NCBI GenBank assembly: GCA_017856455.1
Contig: JAFMEZ010000002.1
Span: 24,848 to 88,847 of the forward strand
Direction of reading: 5' to 3'
Length of the DNA stretch: 64,000 bases
Source: Parafilimonas sp.
Lineage (GTDB): Bacteria > Bacteroidota > Bacteroidia > Chitinophagales > Chitinophagaceae
The position numbers and the translations under genes are program-made. The notes under the pieces are model-generated. The model was given only the letters and a program-made list of their open reading frames with translations. It was not told the DNA's origin and made no database searches. This document shows positions 54,274 through 63,171 of this stretch, in pieces (positions within the stretch are counted from its first letter, which is position 1; the number at the start of each line of letters is the position of its first letter).

Positions 54274-56619
54274 ATGGCTCGTTTTTTCTATTCCTTGTTT
54301 TTACTCTTCTGTTTTTCAGCAACATTGGCACAAACTAGAGACACTCAGGGTGCTTTGAGACAGAATGCTTTTAGTATGCACAATATCCTTAGGTCGTCTT
54401 CTCCATATAAAAATTTACAGTGGAGAAATGTTAGTCCAGATATTATTAGCGGCAGATGCACAGAGGTTTTAGGTGTTCCCGGCAATCGCAATATTATATA
54501 TGCTTCTTTTGCTTCAGGGGGATTATGGAAAACTTCCAACGCAGGAGAATCTTGGGATCCTTTGTCTGATCAGATTGGAACATTATCTATTGGTTCATTT
54601 GATGTTGCTCCATCCAATCCCAATATCATTTATGTAGGAACCGGTGAAGCAAATATTTTCAGGGCATCTCTTCCTGGAATGGGAGCGTACAAATCAACTG
54701 ATGGTGGAAAGACTTGGAAACATATTGGTCTTACCAATACGGGCACTATTGCACGCGTTCGCATCCACCCAACCAATCCTGATATTGTTTATGTAGCTGC
54801 TGGAGGAAATGAGTGGAGTTATAATAATGATAGGGGTTTATTTAAAACCACCGATGGTGGAAAAACCTGGAAGAAAATTTTAGGCAATGATGAAAAGACT
54901 GGTGTGATCGATGTTGCAATTGATCCGTCTAATCCAGATAATATACTGGTGTCTACATGGAACCGTATTCGCAGAAGATGGAGTGATCCAGTACCTGAAG
55001 ATGGTGATTATATTTATAAAACAACTGATGGTGGTAATTCCTGGAAGAAAGTAACACAAGGATTGCCTGAAACAAAATTCACTGGAAGAATTGGTTTGAG
55101 TATTTCAAAAAGCAATCCAAATATTGTATACGCTTATGTTGACAATCATACACCAAAGCGCGATCCAAAACCAGGTGAATTGGATCCATATGGAAGACCG
55201 ATTCAAGTGATTCCTTATGGTGTTCAAGTTTATCGCAGTGAGGATAAGGGAGAATCTTGGAAAAAAGTAAGTACAGAAGATGAAAAGCTGGAAAGATTTG
55301 CAGGCACTTATGGTTGGGTATTCGGACAAATTCGTGTGGATCCGAATAATCCTGATGTTGTTTATATCATGGGTGTTCCTATTGCAAAATCTTTGGATGG
55401 AGGAAAAACATTCAATCCTATTCGTCCAAATCAAAAAACCAGTGATCCATTACATAGTGATCATCATGCATTGTGGATTGATCCTACCAATAGCAATTAT
55501 GTAGTGAATGGGAATGATGGTGGTGTGGTGTTGAGTTATGATGGAGGAACAACCTGGAAAAATTTCTTTACAAAAATTCCGACAACACAATTCTACAATG
55601 TTACATATGACATGTCAACGCCATTTAATATTCTTGGATCAGTTCAAGATGAAGGAAGTTTCATGGCAAGCAGCAAAAATACATTCGGTAAAAAGCCTGA
55701 AGGAATCAAACCTTGGCAGGATGCACCTGGCGGGGAAGGAACCATCATTGCGGTTGATCCAAAGGATCCAAATATTGTTTATGCAAGTACTTTTTATGGT
55801 AGGCTGCAAAGAAGTGATTTAAGAATGCCTAGGGTTCCATGGGGCAAAAAAGAAAATCCAGATTCTATTCGATCAAAAGATATTTTTCCCACCAAAGCAG
55901 ACAATGAAGAAGTTCATCGTGGTGAATGGCTTGCTTTTACCATGCTTTCTCCGCATGACAATAAAACCATTTATCATGGATTCCAATATTTATTTGAATC
56001 AAAAGATGGTGGTAATACTTGGAAGAGAATCAGTGAGGACCTTACATACAATGATAAATCAAGAATGGGAAGAACACCATATGCCATCAATCATCAAGCG
56101 ATTACTGCTATCGATGAGTCACCTCTTCAAAAAGGACTCCTTTATGTGGGTACTGACGATGGTAGGGTTTGGGTTAGACAAAATGAATCGGAATCATTCA
56201 AGTTGATCATGAAAAATATTCCGCAAAATGCACACGTATCTAGATTGGTTGCATCAAAGTATAATAAAAACAGAGTATATCTGACTTTGAGCAATAGGAG
56301 AGAGGATGACGACAGGCCATATGTGTATGTTTCAAATGATAATGGAACAACTTGGAAGAGTATTGCTGGAAATCTTCCTGCATCACCTGTAAATGTTATT
56401 CGTGAAGATTTACAAAATCCATCAGTTTTGTACTGTGGAACAGATATGGGTATTTACGTAAGTACCAATGGTGGAACAACATGGAAATCATTACAGTCAA
56501 ATCTTCCATCAACTGTTTCAGTACAAGATCTCTTCATTCATCCACGAGATAAGCAACTTGTTATTGCAACATACGGAAGAGGTGTTTTTGTGATGGAAGA
56601 TATCAGTACAATCAAGTAA
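54274..56619 (+). CDS. Secreted BNR/sortilin-type beta-propeller protein
   Basis: 781 residues with signal peptide MARFFYSLFLLFCFSATLAQ. Asp-box motifs recur (DGGKTWKH, DGGKTWKK, DGGNSWKK, DGGNTWKR, NGGTTWKS), spaced for one or two propellers across the whole mature protein. The C-terminus closes the propeller (VIATYGRGVFVMED). It lacks the FlgD-like, Gly/Arg-rich and helical extensions of the 1047-residue paralogue at 7694. No enzymatic residues are assignable. Divergent from the M20-S9 peptidase pair; followed after 1 bp by an SDR gene. Confidence 0.87.
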   Translation: MARFFYSLFLLFCFSATLAQTRDTQGALRQNAFSMHNILRSSSPYKNLQWRNVSPDIISGRCTEVLGVPGNRNIIYASFASGGLWKTSNAGESWDPLSDQIGTLSIGSFDVAPSNPNIIYVGTGEANIFRASLPGMGAYKSTDGGKTWKHIGLTNTGTIARVRIHPTNPDIVYVAAGGNEWSYNNDRGLFKTTDGGKTWKKILGNDEKTGVIDVAIDPSNPDNILVSTWNRIRRRWSDPVPEDGDYIYKTTDGGNSWKKVTQGLPETKFTGRIGLSISKSNPNIVYAYVDNHTPKRDPKPGELDPYGRPIQVIPYGVQVYRSEDKGESWKKVSTEDEKLERFAGTYGWVFGQIRVDPNNPDVVYIMGVPIAKSLDGGKTFNPIRPNQKTSDPLHSDHHALWIDPTNSNYVVNGNDGGVVLSYDGGTTWKNFFTKIPTTQFYNVTYDMSTPFNILGSVQDEGSFMASSKNTFGKKPEGIKPWQDAPGGEGTIIAVDPKDPNIVYASTFYGRLQRSDLRMPRVPWGKKENPDSIRSKDIFPTKADNEEVHRGEWLAFTMLSPHDNKTIYHGFQYLFESKDGGNTWKRISEDLTYNDKSRMGRTPYAINHQAITAIDESPLQKGLLYVGTDDGRVWVRQNESESFKLIMKNIPQNAHVSRLVASKYNKNRVYLTLSNRREDDDRPYVYVSNDNGTTWKSIAGNLPASPVNVIREDLQNPSVLYCGTDMGIYVSTNGGTTWKSLQSNLPSTVSVQDLFIHPRDKQLVIATYGRGVFVMEDISTIK

Positions 56620-56620
56620 T

Positions 56621-57442
56621 ATGTATTATCAAGGTAAAACTATATTCATTACTGGTGCTACCCGAGGAATTGGGAAAGCAATTGCTCTAAAGCTTGCAAA
56701 AGAAGGAGCGAATATTATTATTGCAGCAAAATCTGTTGAGGAAAATCCTAAGTTGGGAGGAACAATATATTCTGCAGCAGAAGAAATTGAAAAAGCAGGA
56801 GGTAAAGCTTTGGCAGTGCAATGTGATATTCGCTTTGAAGAGCAAATCATAGCAGCCGTTGAAAAAGGCGTAGAGCAATTTGGCGGCATTGATATTCTAG
56901 TCAACAATGCATCTGCTATTTCACTTACCAATACAGAACAAACCGATGCAAAGAAGTTTGACTTGATGCATGATATCAATGTTAGAGGGACTTTCTTGGT
57001 ATCAAAGCATTGTATACCTTATTTAAAGAAAGGTAAAAATCCGCATATCCTTTTCTTATCTCCTCCACTCAATATGAATCCAAAGTGGTTCGGAAATCAT
57101 GTCGCTTATACCATTAGTAAATACAATATGAGTATGATCATGATGGGGCTTTCAGAGGAGTTGAAGAAATACCAAATTGCTTCTAATGCTTTGTGGCCTA
57201 AGACTACTATTGCTACTGCTGCTGTGCAAAATTTATTAGGCGGACAAGCTTTGATGAATATGAGCAGGACAGCTGATATTATTGCTGATGCTGCCTATTT
57301 CATTTTTCAAAAACATTCTTCTCAGTGTACGGGAAATTTCTTTATTGATGAAAATGTTTTGGCGGCAGAGGGCATTACTGATTTATCGCATTACGCTGTT
57401 ATACCTGGTGCTACTTTGTACAACGATTTGTTTACTGATTGA
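56621..57442 (+). CDS. Short-chain dehydrogenase, HSDL2-like
   Basis: 273 residues. Nucleotide loop TGATRGIGKAIALKLA, AAKSVEENPKLGGTIYSAAEEI (an insertion typical of HSDL2/citronellol-dehydrogenase-like SDRs), NNAS, and the YxxxK pair in YTISKYNM. NADP(H)-dependent oxidoreductase with unknown substrate, probably a lipid or terpenoid alcohol. Its 3' end overlaps lptC by 11 bp in convergent orientation. Confidence 0.9.
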   Translation: MYYQGKTIFITGATRGIGKAIALKLAKEGANIIIAAKSVEENPKLGGTIYSAAEEIEKAGGKALAVQCDIRFEEQIIAAVEKGVEQFGGIDILVNNASAISLTNTEQTDAKKFDLMHDINVRGTFLVSKHCIPYLKKGKNPHILFLSPPLNMNPKWFGNHVAYTISKYNMSMIMMGLSEELKKYQIASNALWPKTTIATAAVQNLLGGQALMNMSRTADIIADAAYFIFQKHSSQCTGNFFIDENVLAAEGITDLSHYAVIPGATLYNDLFTD

Positions 57443-57968
57443 CCCTGATTTCACTATTGGTAATTTTATAGATCTCAAATGTTTTGAAATCCTGAGGTGC
57501 TGATAGTCCCTCGCCATACATAATCATATCAGGTGTATGTATACGCACAAACTTGTCTGTGAAAAATTTTCCAAGATTTTGATCCCATGTCAGCTCCTGG
57601 CAAAACAATGTGTCGCCTTTGATATTGTATACTTTAACACTATCCTTTAGGTATACTACATTTTTATTTTCATAATAATGTGCTTGCATTGCATCCATTT
57701 TGCTTTCTATGTTTTTTAAAGAGTCATAGAAGTCAACATGCAATGTTTTTGGCAATACGATGCGCGTGGATGAATCCTGGTATCTTAGAAAGACAGGAGC
57801 AATAAGTCTTGCTTTCATTTTTCCCGACTGACTGATGTAGCTTTCAATAGAATCTGCCTGATCTACACCTAGTTTTTTTTGGAAGAATGCATTTACTTTT
57901 TGTTCATCATTTTCGCAGGCCAGCACCAAAGTGGATGACAGCAAAAGCAAAATGATTTTGTTGATCAC
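57432..57968 (-). CDS. lptC: LptC-like LPS export protein
   Basis: 178 residues starting on GTG (57966-57968). The N-terminus IILLLLSSTLVLAC is a lipoprotein-like signal with Cys near residue 18. The body matches LptC, a periplasmic bitopic protein linking LptB2FG to LptA: ISQSGKMKARLIAPVF, SLKNIESKMDAMQAHYYENKN, DSVKVYNIKGDTLFCQEL. Presence of a lipobox rather than a plain anchor fits other Bacteroidota LptC. Third gene after coaX and the OMP gene. Confidence 0.85.
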   Translation of the reverse strand: MINKIILLLLSSTLVLACENDEQKVNAFFQKKLGVDQADSIESYISQSGKMKARLIAPVFLRYQDSSTRIVLPKTLHVDFYDSLKNIESKMDAMQAHYYENKNVVYLKDSVKVYNIKGDTLFCQELTWDQNLGKFFTDKFVRIHTPDMIMYGEGLSAPQDFKTFEIYKITNSEIRVNQ

Positions 57969-57978
57969 GTTGTGAAGT

Positions 57979-59274
57979 TTATTGATACTTTGGCTTGTTG
58001 AACCAGATATCGCTCAAATTGAGACCAAGAGAAAGCCTGAAAATATTTTCTTTGATTTCATTTGAGTTATTGCCTCTGAAGCAAAGCTCAAATGCAGTAT
58101 TGATCACAGTGTACTGGTTTGTGTATACATTCCTTCTCACAGGAAGTCCAGTTCCAAAACTGAAAGTTTGCTGATTAATGGTATTGTTGTATTTCAGGTT
58201 ATCAGGACCAAAAGAGAAGCCGAATCTATAAGCAACTCTTGACCAATACTTTTCACTCTTATAATTAGGAATGAACTGTCCGCCGATTCTTGCAGTCCAG
58301 GAATTCACCATTTTGTCATTGCTTCCAAAATACCTGTAATCATCCCATTTGGCTGAATTGAATTCAGCTCCAATCATCCATGCATTTTCATGATCAATCA
58401 TAAATCCTGCACCCCAAGATGAAGGATAGATGATGGTACCCTCTTCGTCAACTCCACGGTATACGCTATCAATGGCTTGAATGCCATTTGTTGCAGAGAA
58501 GTTGATCGTTTCTCTCGACAAGGTTTTTGTTGCATTCATTTTGGTTTTGAAATTCGAGAATGCACCAAGTTTAACGGATGTTGTTTTGCTGACATTGAAT
58601 TTGTATTGTATGCCAGCATTGTAGAACATTCCACCGAATCGAGTAGTATCAGTTGAATTAGAAGATTTGTAAGTAATGGAGTCATTGATAAATGAAACCC
58701 TTGAGTTGTATTCTTTGTTGCCGAACATGTAACCAACATTGAATCCAACGGTTAAATTCTTTGTACCAAATCCCATTCCTGTAAATGCCTGATAGGTTCC
58801 TCCATTTCCTACATAGCCATATCGTATGCTGTCGATGGCTGTCCTCGTTCTGATGGTGATATCGTAGTTGATGCGGCTGATGGGTCTTAATCCGATATTC
58901 ATTCCCCAATTATTCTTTTTTGAAAGTGGTAGCCCTAGCTGGAAGTAAGATGGAATGAGATATGAAGAAGTGAAGCTTTTAGGGGGATTTAAGGTGATCA
59001 ACTTTCTGGAACTGTAATCGATTCCAATATCGTATGTAGTGATCTTCAGGTTTGCGTAAGATGCCGGATTTGTAAAATTTACGGATTGAAAATTATAGTA
59101 AGCTGCTGTTAATCCACCCATTGCCCGATTGAGGTTGTTTTGAGCTGGGATTAAATTTCCCAATCCATATCTTGAATAGGGTGAATTTTCCTGTGCCTCT
59201 GTATTGGGAATTAGAAAAATGAATAAAACAAAAAACGCTGAAAAACAATTAGTTATTGGTCTCACTGATCGCAT
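57979..59274 (-). CDS. Outer-membrane beta-barrel protein of unknown function
   Basis: About 431 residues from ATG 59274 (a TTG lies further up). Signal peptide MRSVRPITNCFSAFFVLFIF ends near NTEAQ. The mature start ENSPYSRYGLGNL is a conserved Bacteroidota motif, followed by alternating-residue beta strands and NFTNPASYA, resembling FadL-type porin starts. It starts 26 bp inside the end of coaX and sits 10 bp before lptC, so the three are probably an operon. The substrate is unknown; envelope lipid traffic is suggested only by context. Confidence 0.78.
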   Translation of the reverse strand: MRSVRPITNCFSAFFVLFIFLIPNTEAQENSPYSRYGLGNLIPAQNNLNRAMGGLTAAYYNFQSVNFTNPASYANLKITTYDIGIDYSSRKLITLNPPKSFTSSYLIPSYFQLGLPLSKKNNWGMNIGLRPISRINYDITIRTRTAIDSIRYGYVGNGGTYQAFTGMGFGTKNLTVGFNVGYMFGNKEYNSRVSFINDSITYKSSNSTDTTRFGGMFYNAGIQYKFNVSKTTSVKLGAFSNFKTKMNATKTLSRETINFSATNGIQAIDSVYRGVDEEGTIIYPSSWGAGFMIDHENAWMIGAEFNSAKWDDYRYFGSNDKMVNSWTARIGGQFIPNYKSEKYWSRVAYRFGFSFGPDNLKYNNTINQQTFSFGTGLPVRRNVYTNQYTVINTAFELCFRGNNSNEIKENIFRLSLGLNLSDIWFNKPKYQ

Positions 59275-59971
59275 ACAATCCTTTAAATAATAAATCGGGG
59301 TCTGCAAATATCTTGTTTTTTAGAAGCCTTTCAAAATAGGTACAATCCCCCCCGGTTAAAACCACGTTAAAGTTCCCATATTTCTCGCTATATGCAGCAA
59401 CAATTCCCTCAATTTCTTTTGCCATCCCCCAAATCACTCCGCTCAAGATATTTGTTTTTGTATCATATCCAATCAGTGGGAAGCTCCATTCTTTTTCTAC
59501 CAGGGGCAAAAGTGCTGTGTAGTCTTTTAATGATTTTAGCCTCATTTCCAATCCTGGTGAAATACTTCCACCAAGAAAAACGCCTGCACTATTGATAAAA
59601 TTATAAGTGATACAACTTCCAAGGCCGATCACCAGATTATTTTTCTTGGGATGAAAATGTACGACAGCTGCTGCTAATGCAAGCCTGTCGGCTCCCATTG
59701 TATCTGGTTTTCCAACTGCCAATGTGAAGTTTAGTTTTGATTGGTGGCCGAGCAGATGGAATGCTGTTGAAGCGGATAAAATTTCTTCTATTTTTTTATC
59801 ATGGTGAATAACCGATGATAAAATCGATTTTTCAGGCTTATAGATGTTGATCAGTTCCTGGATTTGCTCAATCAAGTCGTTGTTGAGGATAGAGGAGTTG
59901 ATCAACTGACCATCTTCAAATAATGCTGCTTTCATTCTTGTGTTGCCAAGATCAACACATAATGTTTTCAT
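59249..59971 (-). CDS. coaX: Type III pantothenate kinase
   Basis: 240 residues from ATG 59971. VDLGNTRMKAALFE (phosphate 1 motif), GADRLALAAAVVHF, VIGLGSCITYNFI and GGSISPGLEMRLKSL are the CoaX signatures of the acetate/sugar kinase fold. It phosphorylates pantothenate in CoA synthesis. Divergent from the MeaB-like gene, whose product also concerns CoA-linked metabolism. Confidence 0.95.
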   Translation of the reverse strand: MKTLCVDLGNTRMKAALFEDGQLINSSILNNDLIEQIQELINIYKPEKSILSSVIHHDKKIEEILSASTAFHLLGHQSKLNFTLAVGKPDTMGADRLALAAAVVHFHPKKNNLVIGLGSCITYNFINSAGVFLGGSISPGLEMRLKSLKDYTALLPLVEKEWSFPLIGYDTKTNILSGVIWGMAKEIEGIVAAYSEKYGNFNVVLTGGDCTYFERLLKNKIFADPDLLFKGLYAISETNN

Positions 59972-60053
59972 CCGCTTTTTTTGCAAAGGTGAGGTAAACT
60001 TATTGAATACCCCTTATAAATTCTGGGCTTATTGCAATAATTTTAGCATTGTG

Positions 60054-60758
60054 ATGGATGCGCAACTATTATTACAATCCCAGCAAGGCGATAAAAAAAG
60101 TATTGCAAGGGTAATCTCTTTGATTGAGAATGAAGCTCAGATTGACATTGTGCCATCTGATCGCCATGTTCCAGTTATCGGGATTACTGGTCCTCCTGGT
60201 GCTGGAAAAAGCACATTGACAGATGCCTTGATTGATGAGTACATTAAAGATGGAAAACGAGTTGCAGTTTTATGTGTGGATCCATCTTCAGTTCTTCATC
60301 AAGGAGCAATTTTAGGTGATCGCATTCGTATGAACAGATGGTTCAATCATGAAAAAGTGTTTATACGTTCACTTTCTAGTCGGGGTTCAATGGGAGGATT
60401 GCATCCTCAAATTGACAAGATTAAAATTTTTTTACAGTCCTGTCCTTTTGACCTGATCTTGATTGAAACGGTGGGAGTGGGACAGTCTGAGATTGAAATC
60501 ATCAAGCATGCCGACAAAACAATTTTGGTATTGGTACCAGAGGCAGGAGACGAAATTCAATTGATGAAATCGGGTATTGTTGAAGTGGCAGATTTATTTG
60601 TTGTAAACAAGTCTGATCGTCCGGGTTCAGATTTTTTTGTGGCACAGCTCAGCAATATGCTAAAATCAAAATCTTCATCAAAAAAAGTATGTGCTACTGT
60701 TGCAACAAAAGGTGATGGAGTTGTTGAATTGAAAAAACTGATTGACGATTTATTATGA
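60054..60758 (+). CDS. meaB: Short MeaB/ArgK-type G3E GTPase
   Basis: 234 residues from ATG 60054. P-loop GITGPPGAGKSTL, DPSSVLHQGAILGDRIRM, LIETVGVGQSE and the NKSD base-specificity motif are MeaB hallmarks. Canonical MeaB is about 330 residues; this one ends directly after the G domain and lacks the roughly 75-residue C-terminal dimerisation arm. The frame is intact and overlaps the next gene by a TGATG-type junction, so it is not an obvious frameshift. MeaB protects and gates B12 loading of methylmalonyl-CoA mutase; no mutase gene is nearby. Confidence 0.85.
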   Translation: MDAQLLLQSQQGDKKSIARVISLIENEAQIDIVPSDRHVPVIGITGPPGAGKSTLTDALIDEYIKDGKRVAVLCVDPSSVLHQGAILGDRIRMNRWFNHEKVFIRSLSSRGSMGGLHPQIDKIKIFLQSCPFDLILIETVGVGQSEIEIIKHADKTILVLVPEAGDEIQLMKSGIVEVADLFVVNKSDRPGSDFFVAQLSNMLKSKSSSKKVCATVATKGDGVVELKKLIDDLL

Positions 60759-61687
60759 TGCGAAAAATTTTGCACAAAGTTTTCTATATCCTTTCACTTA
60801 CTCCTTTAAGTATTTTATATCTGCTCAGTGATTTTTTGACTTTTCTGCTGTATCGGGTGTTTAAGTATCGAAGATCAATTGTAATGGAAAACCTCTCTAT
60901 TGTGTTTCCTGAAAAAACGGATGCTGAAAAAGAAAATATTGCAAAAAAATTCTATCAAAATATTGCTGATTCTCTTGTTGAAACATTTAAAATGATCAGC
61001 GCAAGTGAACGGTTGATCGAGCGCATGTTCTTATTTGATCAATCTCTACTGGACTTGTTCAGCGGCACAGATAAAAAAATTCAGATCCATGCAATGCATA
61101 ATTTCAATTGGGAAGTTGTGAATCTTGCAATATCAAGGCATTTTAAAATGCCTTTCTTGGGGGTTTATCAACCACTCAAACAACCCTTCTTTGAGTCACT
61201 TTTTACAAAAATTCGTACACGGTATGGAACCGTATTGATTCCTGCAAATGATTTCAAGAATAATTTTATTCCTTATCAAGATCAGCAATATATTATTGCT
61301 CTTGTTGCAGATCAAAATCCAAAAAAAATTGCAAATGCCTGGTGGGTTGATTTTTTTGGAAGACCAACAGCATTTACAAAAGGTCCTGAAACGGCAGCAA
61401 TGATCAGCAATAACCGAATTGTATTTGGAAATTTTTTTAAAGTGAAAAGGGGAGTTTATTCTTGCACAGTAACATGGGTGACAGATGATCCGGCAAGTTT
61501 AGCGCCAGGTGAATTAACACTCAAATACATTCAATTTTTGGAGAAATGCATACGTGAGCGTCCTGATAATTATTTATGGAGCCACCGCAGGTGGAAGCAT
61601 GAATATAAAGATGAGTTTAGAAACCTCAGGCTTATTTCAAAAGATCAGTTACCATCAGGTTCAGCAATTGCAGCTTCTCAAGGTTGA
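60755..61687 (+). CDS. LpxL/HtrB-type lipid A acyltransferase
   Basis: 310 residues. One N-terminal membrane helix, then MENLSIVFPEKTDAEKENIAKKFY and the active-site region HNFNWE, equivalent to the family HxxxxD/E motif. VADQNPKKIANAWWVDFFGRPTAFTKGPE is also typical. It adds a secondary acyl chain to lipid A precursors in the inner membrane. Its start overlaps the meaB stop, and its last 56 bp overlap the convergent arsR-like gene. Confidence 0.9.
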   Translation: MMRKILHKVFYILSLTPLSILYLLSDFLTFLLYRVFKYRRSIVMENLSIVFPEKTDAEKENIAKKFYQNIADSLVETFKMISASERLIERMFLFDQSLLDLFSGTDKKIQIHAMHNFNWEVVNLAISRHFKMPFLGVYQPLKQPFFESLFTKIRTRYGTVLIPANDFKNNFIPYQDQQYIIALVADQNPKKIANAWWVDFFGRPTAFTKGPETAAMISNNRIVFGNFFKVKRGVYSCTVTWVTDDPASLAPGELTLKYIQFLEKCIRERPDNYLWSHRRWKHEYKDEFRNLRLISKDQLPSGSAIAASQG

Positions 61688-61997
61688 GGCTGTAATACAT
61701 AAACTTCCCTTCTCTTTTTGTTTTTACGATGCCAGCTCTACGAAGTATGGCAAGATGTTGACTTGCTACAGATTGTTCCATGCGCATTTCAACAAAGATC
61801 TCGGTAACTGTTACCTGCCCTCTTCCATCAATGAATTGTATCATTTCTTGTCTCAATTTATGATTGATGGCTCTAAGTATCAGACCAACTTTTTTAATAT
61901 TGAGATGACTTAAAGATGGTGCAGCAGATTTCAATTGATTGTTTTGTGATGAGGAGACGCTCGACGAAGTGCTCTCTTCTTTTAGAAAGTCAGACAT
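61632..61997 (-). CDS. ArsR/SmtB-type winged-helix regulator
   Basis: 121 residues. After a Ser-rich N-terminal tail of about 30 residues comes a winged helix: LRQEMIQFIDGRGQVTVTEIFVEMRMEQSVASQHLAILRRAGIVKTKREGKFMYYSL. There is no ELCVCDL-type metal site, so metal sensing is unlikely by that route. Its C-terminus is encoded antisense to the end of the acyltransferase gene over 56 bp. Targets are unknown. Confidence 0.85.
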   Translation of the reverse strand: MSDFLKEESTSSSVSSSQNNQLKSAAPSLSHLNIKKVGLILRAINHKLRQEMIQFIDGRGQVTVTEIFVEMRMEQSVASQHLAILRRAGIVKTKREGKFMYYSLNLEKLQLLNLMVTDLLK

Positions 61998-62044
61998 GGT
62001 TGGTGTTTTGGGTCGGTGGTTAGTTGGTGTTGTACTGCAATTTA

Positions 62045-62725
62045 TTACTTTTTTATAAATAATGAAGGGCTGTAAAATTCTTTTATATAATAGGGTTCAG
62101 CATATGCAAGATCATCAAATATGTCATGTTCATATTTGATCATGGTTAACAGAAGTTGTTCAAGGATTGCACTTTCAAATGCAGGAAAACTTGCATTGGG
62201 ATGTTGATTGATTGATTTCCATTTTTCACTTCCATCTCCTATAAATCCAATTTTGAATGATGACAATGATTCCTCAAAGCTCTTTTCATCTAGAATCATT
62301 GCTGTAGGTTGCATGATACATTTCATAGAAAGATCATACATAGAAGTATACACTTCCATTCGTCTGGCATCTATCATGGGACAAACGATATCAATATCTT
62401 TTGATTTTACTCCCTTTGCCAGCCACTCAAGGGTATTGATGCAGATCAGTGGTTTGTTCAGTGCATAACAAATTCCTTTAGCAGAAGATAATCCAACTCT
62501 GAGTCCAGTGTAAGACCCCGGACCATTGATGACTGAAACTGCGTCAATTTTTTCAAGAGAAAGTTCAAGTGATAAAGAAAGCTTTTTGATGGCAGATTGC
62601 ACAAAGGAAGCATGATCAAGTGGATTATCATTCGATAGATAACCCAATATTTCATCTCCTTTTGAGAATCCTATATAGGCATCCTTTAGTGCAGTGTTGA
62701 TATGTAGTATAACTGGTTGATTCAT
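62045..62725 (-). CDS. tsaB: tRNA threonylcarbamoyladenosine biosynthesis protein TsaB
   Basis: 226 residues from ATG 62725, supported by a -7 box 6 bases upstream; a longer frame starts on a non-ATG codon. NGPGSYTGLRVGLSSAKGICYALNKPL is the TsaB hallmark, with ILHINTAL at the N-terminus. TsaB partners TsaD/TsaE to make t6A37 in tRNA. ArsR-like gene follows on the same strand after 47 bp. Confidence 0.95.
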   Translation of the reverse strand: MNQPVILHINTALKDAYIGFSKGDEILGYLSNDNPLDHASFVQSAIKKLSLSLELSLEKIDAVSVINGPGSYTGLRVGLSSAKGICYALNKPLICINTLEWLAKGVKSKDIDIVCPMIDARRMEVYTSMYDLSMKCIMQPTAMILDEKSFEESLSSFKIGFIGDGSEKWKSINQHPNASFPAFESAILEQLLLTMIKYEHDIFDDLAYAEPYYIKEFYSPSLFIKK

Positions 62726-62731
62726 CTGATG

Positions 62732-62739
62732 CAAAAATA
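62732..62739 (-). promoter_or_regulatory. -7 box of tsaB
   Basis: TATTTTTG on the minus strand, an exact TAnnTTTG, ending 6 bases before the ATG. Confidence 0.55.
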
Positions 62740-62756
62740 GGTTGATCGAAAGCATT

Positions 62757-62764
62757 TATCTTTG
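62757..62764 (+). promoter_or_regulatory. -7 box of ridA
   Basis: TATCTTTG, an exact TAnnTTTG, ending 13 bases before the ridA ATG. It lies back to back with the tsaB box, 17 bases apart. Confidence 0.6.
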
Positions 62765-62777
62765 TACAAAATAAATC

Positions 62778-63158
62778 ATGTCAAAAAAAATTATCAATAC
62801 TTCTCAAGCACCCGCCCCAATCGGTCCGTATAATCAGTCGGTCTTGGCCAATGGATTTTTGTTCATATCCGGACAAATTGCCATCAACCCCGCCACTGGA
62901 AATATCGAAGCCAATACCATTTCAGATGAAACTGAGCAGGTAATGAAAAATTTAGATGCAATTTTAAAAGAAGCAGGTTTGGATTTTTCTCATGTAGTAA
63001 AAACCACCATTTTCTTATCAGACATGGCACACTTTGCAACAGTGAATGAAGTTTATGCAAAATACTTTTCTACTGATCACCCGGCCCGTGAAACTGTTGC
63101 AGTAAAAGGGTTGCCCAAGGCAGTCAATGTAGAAATCAGCATGATTGCTACATCGTAA
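62778..63158 (+). CDS. ridA: RidA family enamine/imine deaminase
   Basis: 126 residues. SQAPAPIGPYNQSVLANGFLF and SGQIAINPATGN at the N-terminus, and the C-terminal PARETVAVKGLPKAVNVEISMIA with the conserved Arg. RidA hydrolyses reactive enamines/imines from PLP enzymes such as threonine dehydratase. Cytosolic trimer. Divergent from tsaB. Confidence 0.96.
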   Translation: MSKKIINTSQAPAPIGPYNQSVLANGFLFISGQIAINPATGNIEANTISDETEQVMKNLDAILKEAGLDFSHVVKTTIFLSDMAHFATVNEVYAKYFSTDHPARETVAVKGLPKAVNVEISMIATS

Positions 63159-63171
63159 TTCAGATTCCTCT

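Noticed and set aside
59940-60053. Extended N-terminus of the MeaB-like protein
   Set aside because: The upstream part overlaps the start of the divergent coaX gene and contains no family sequence; the ATG at 60054 begins the expected helix.
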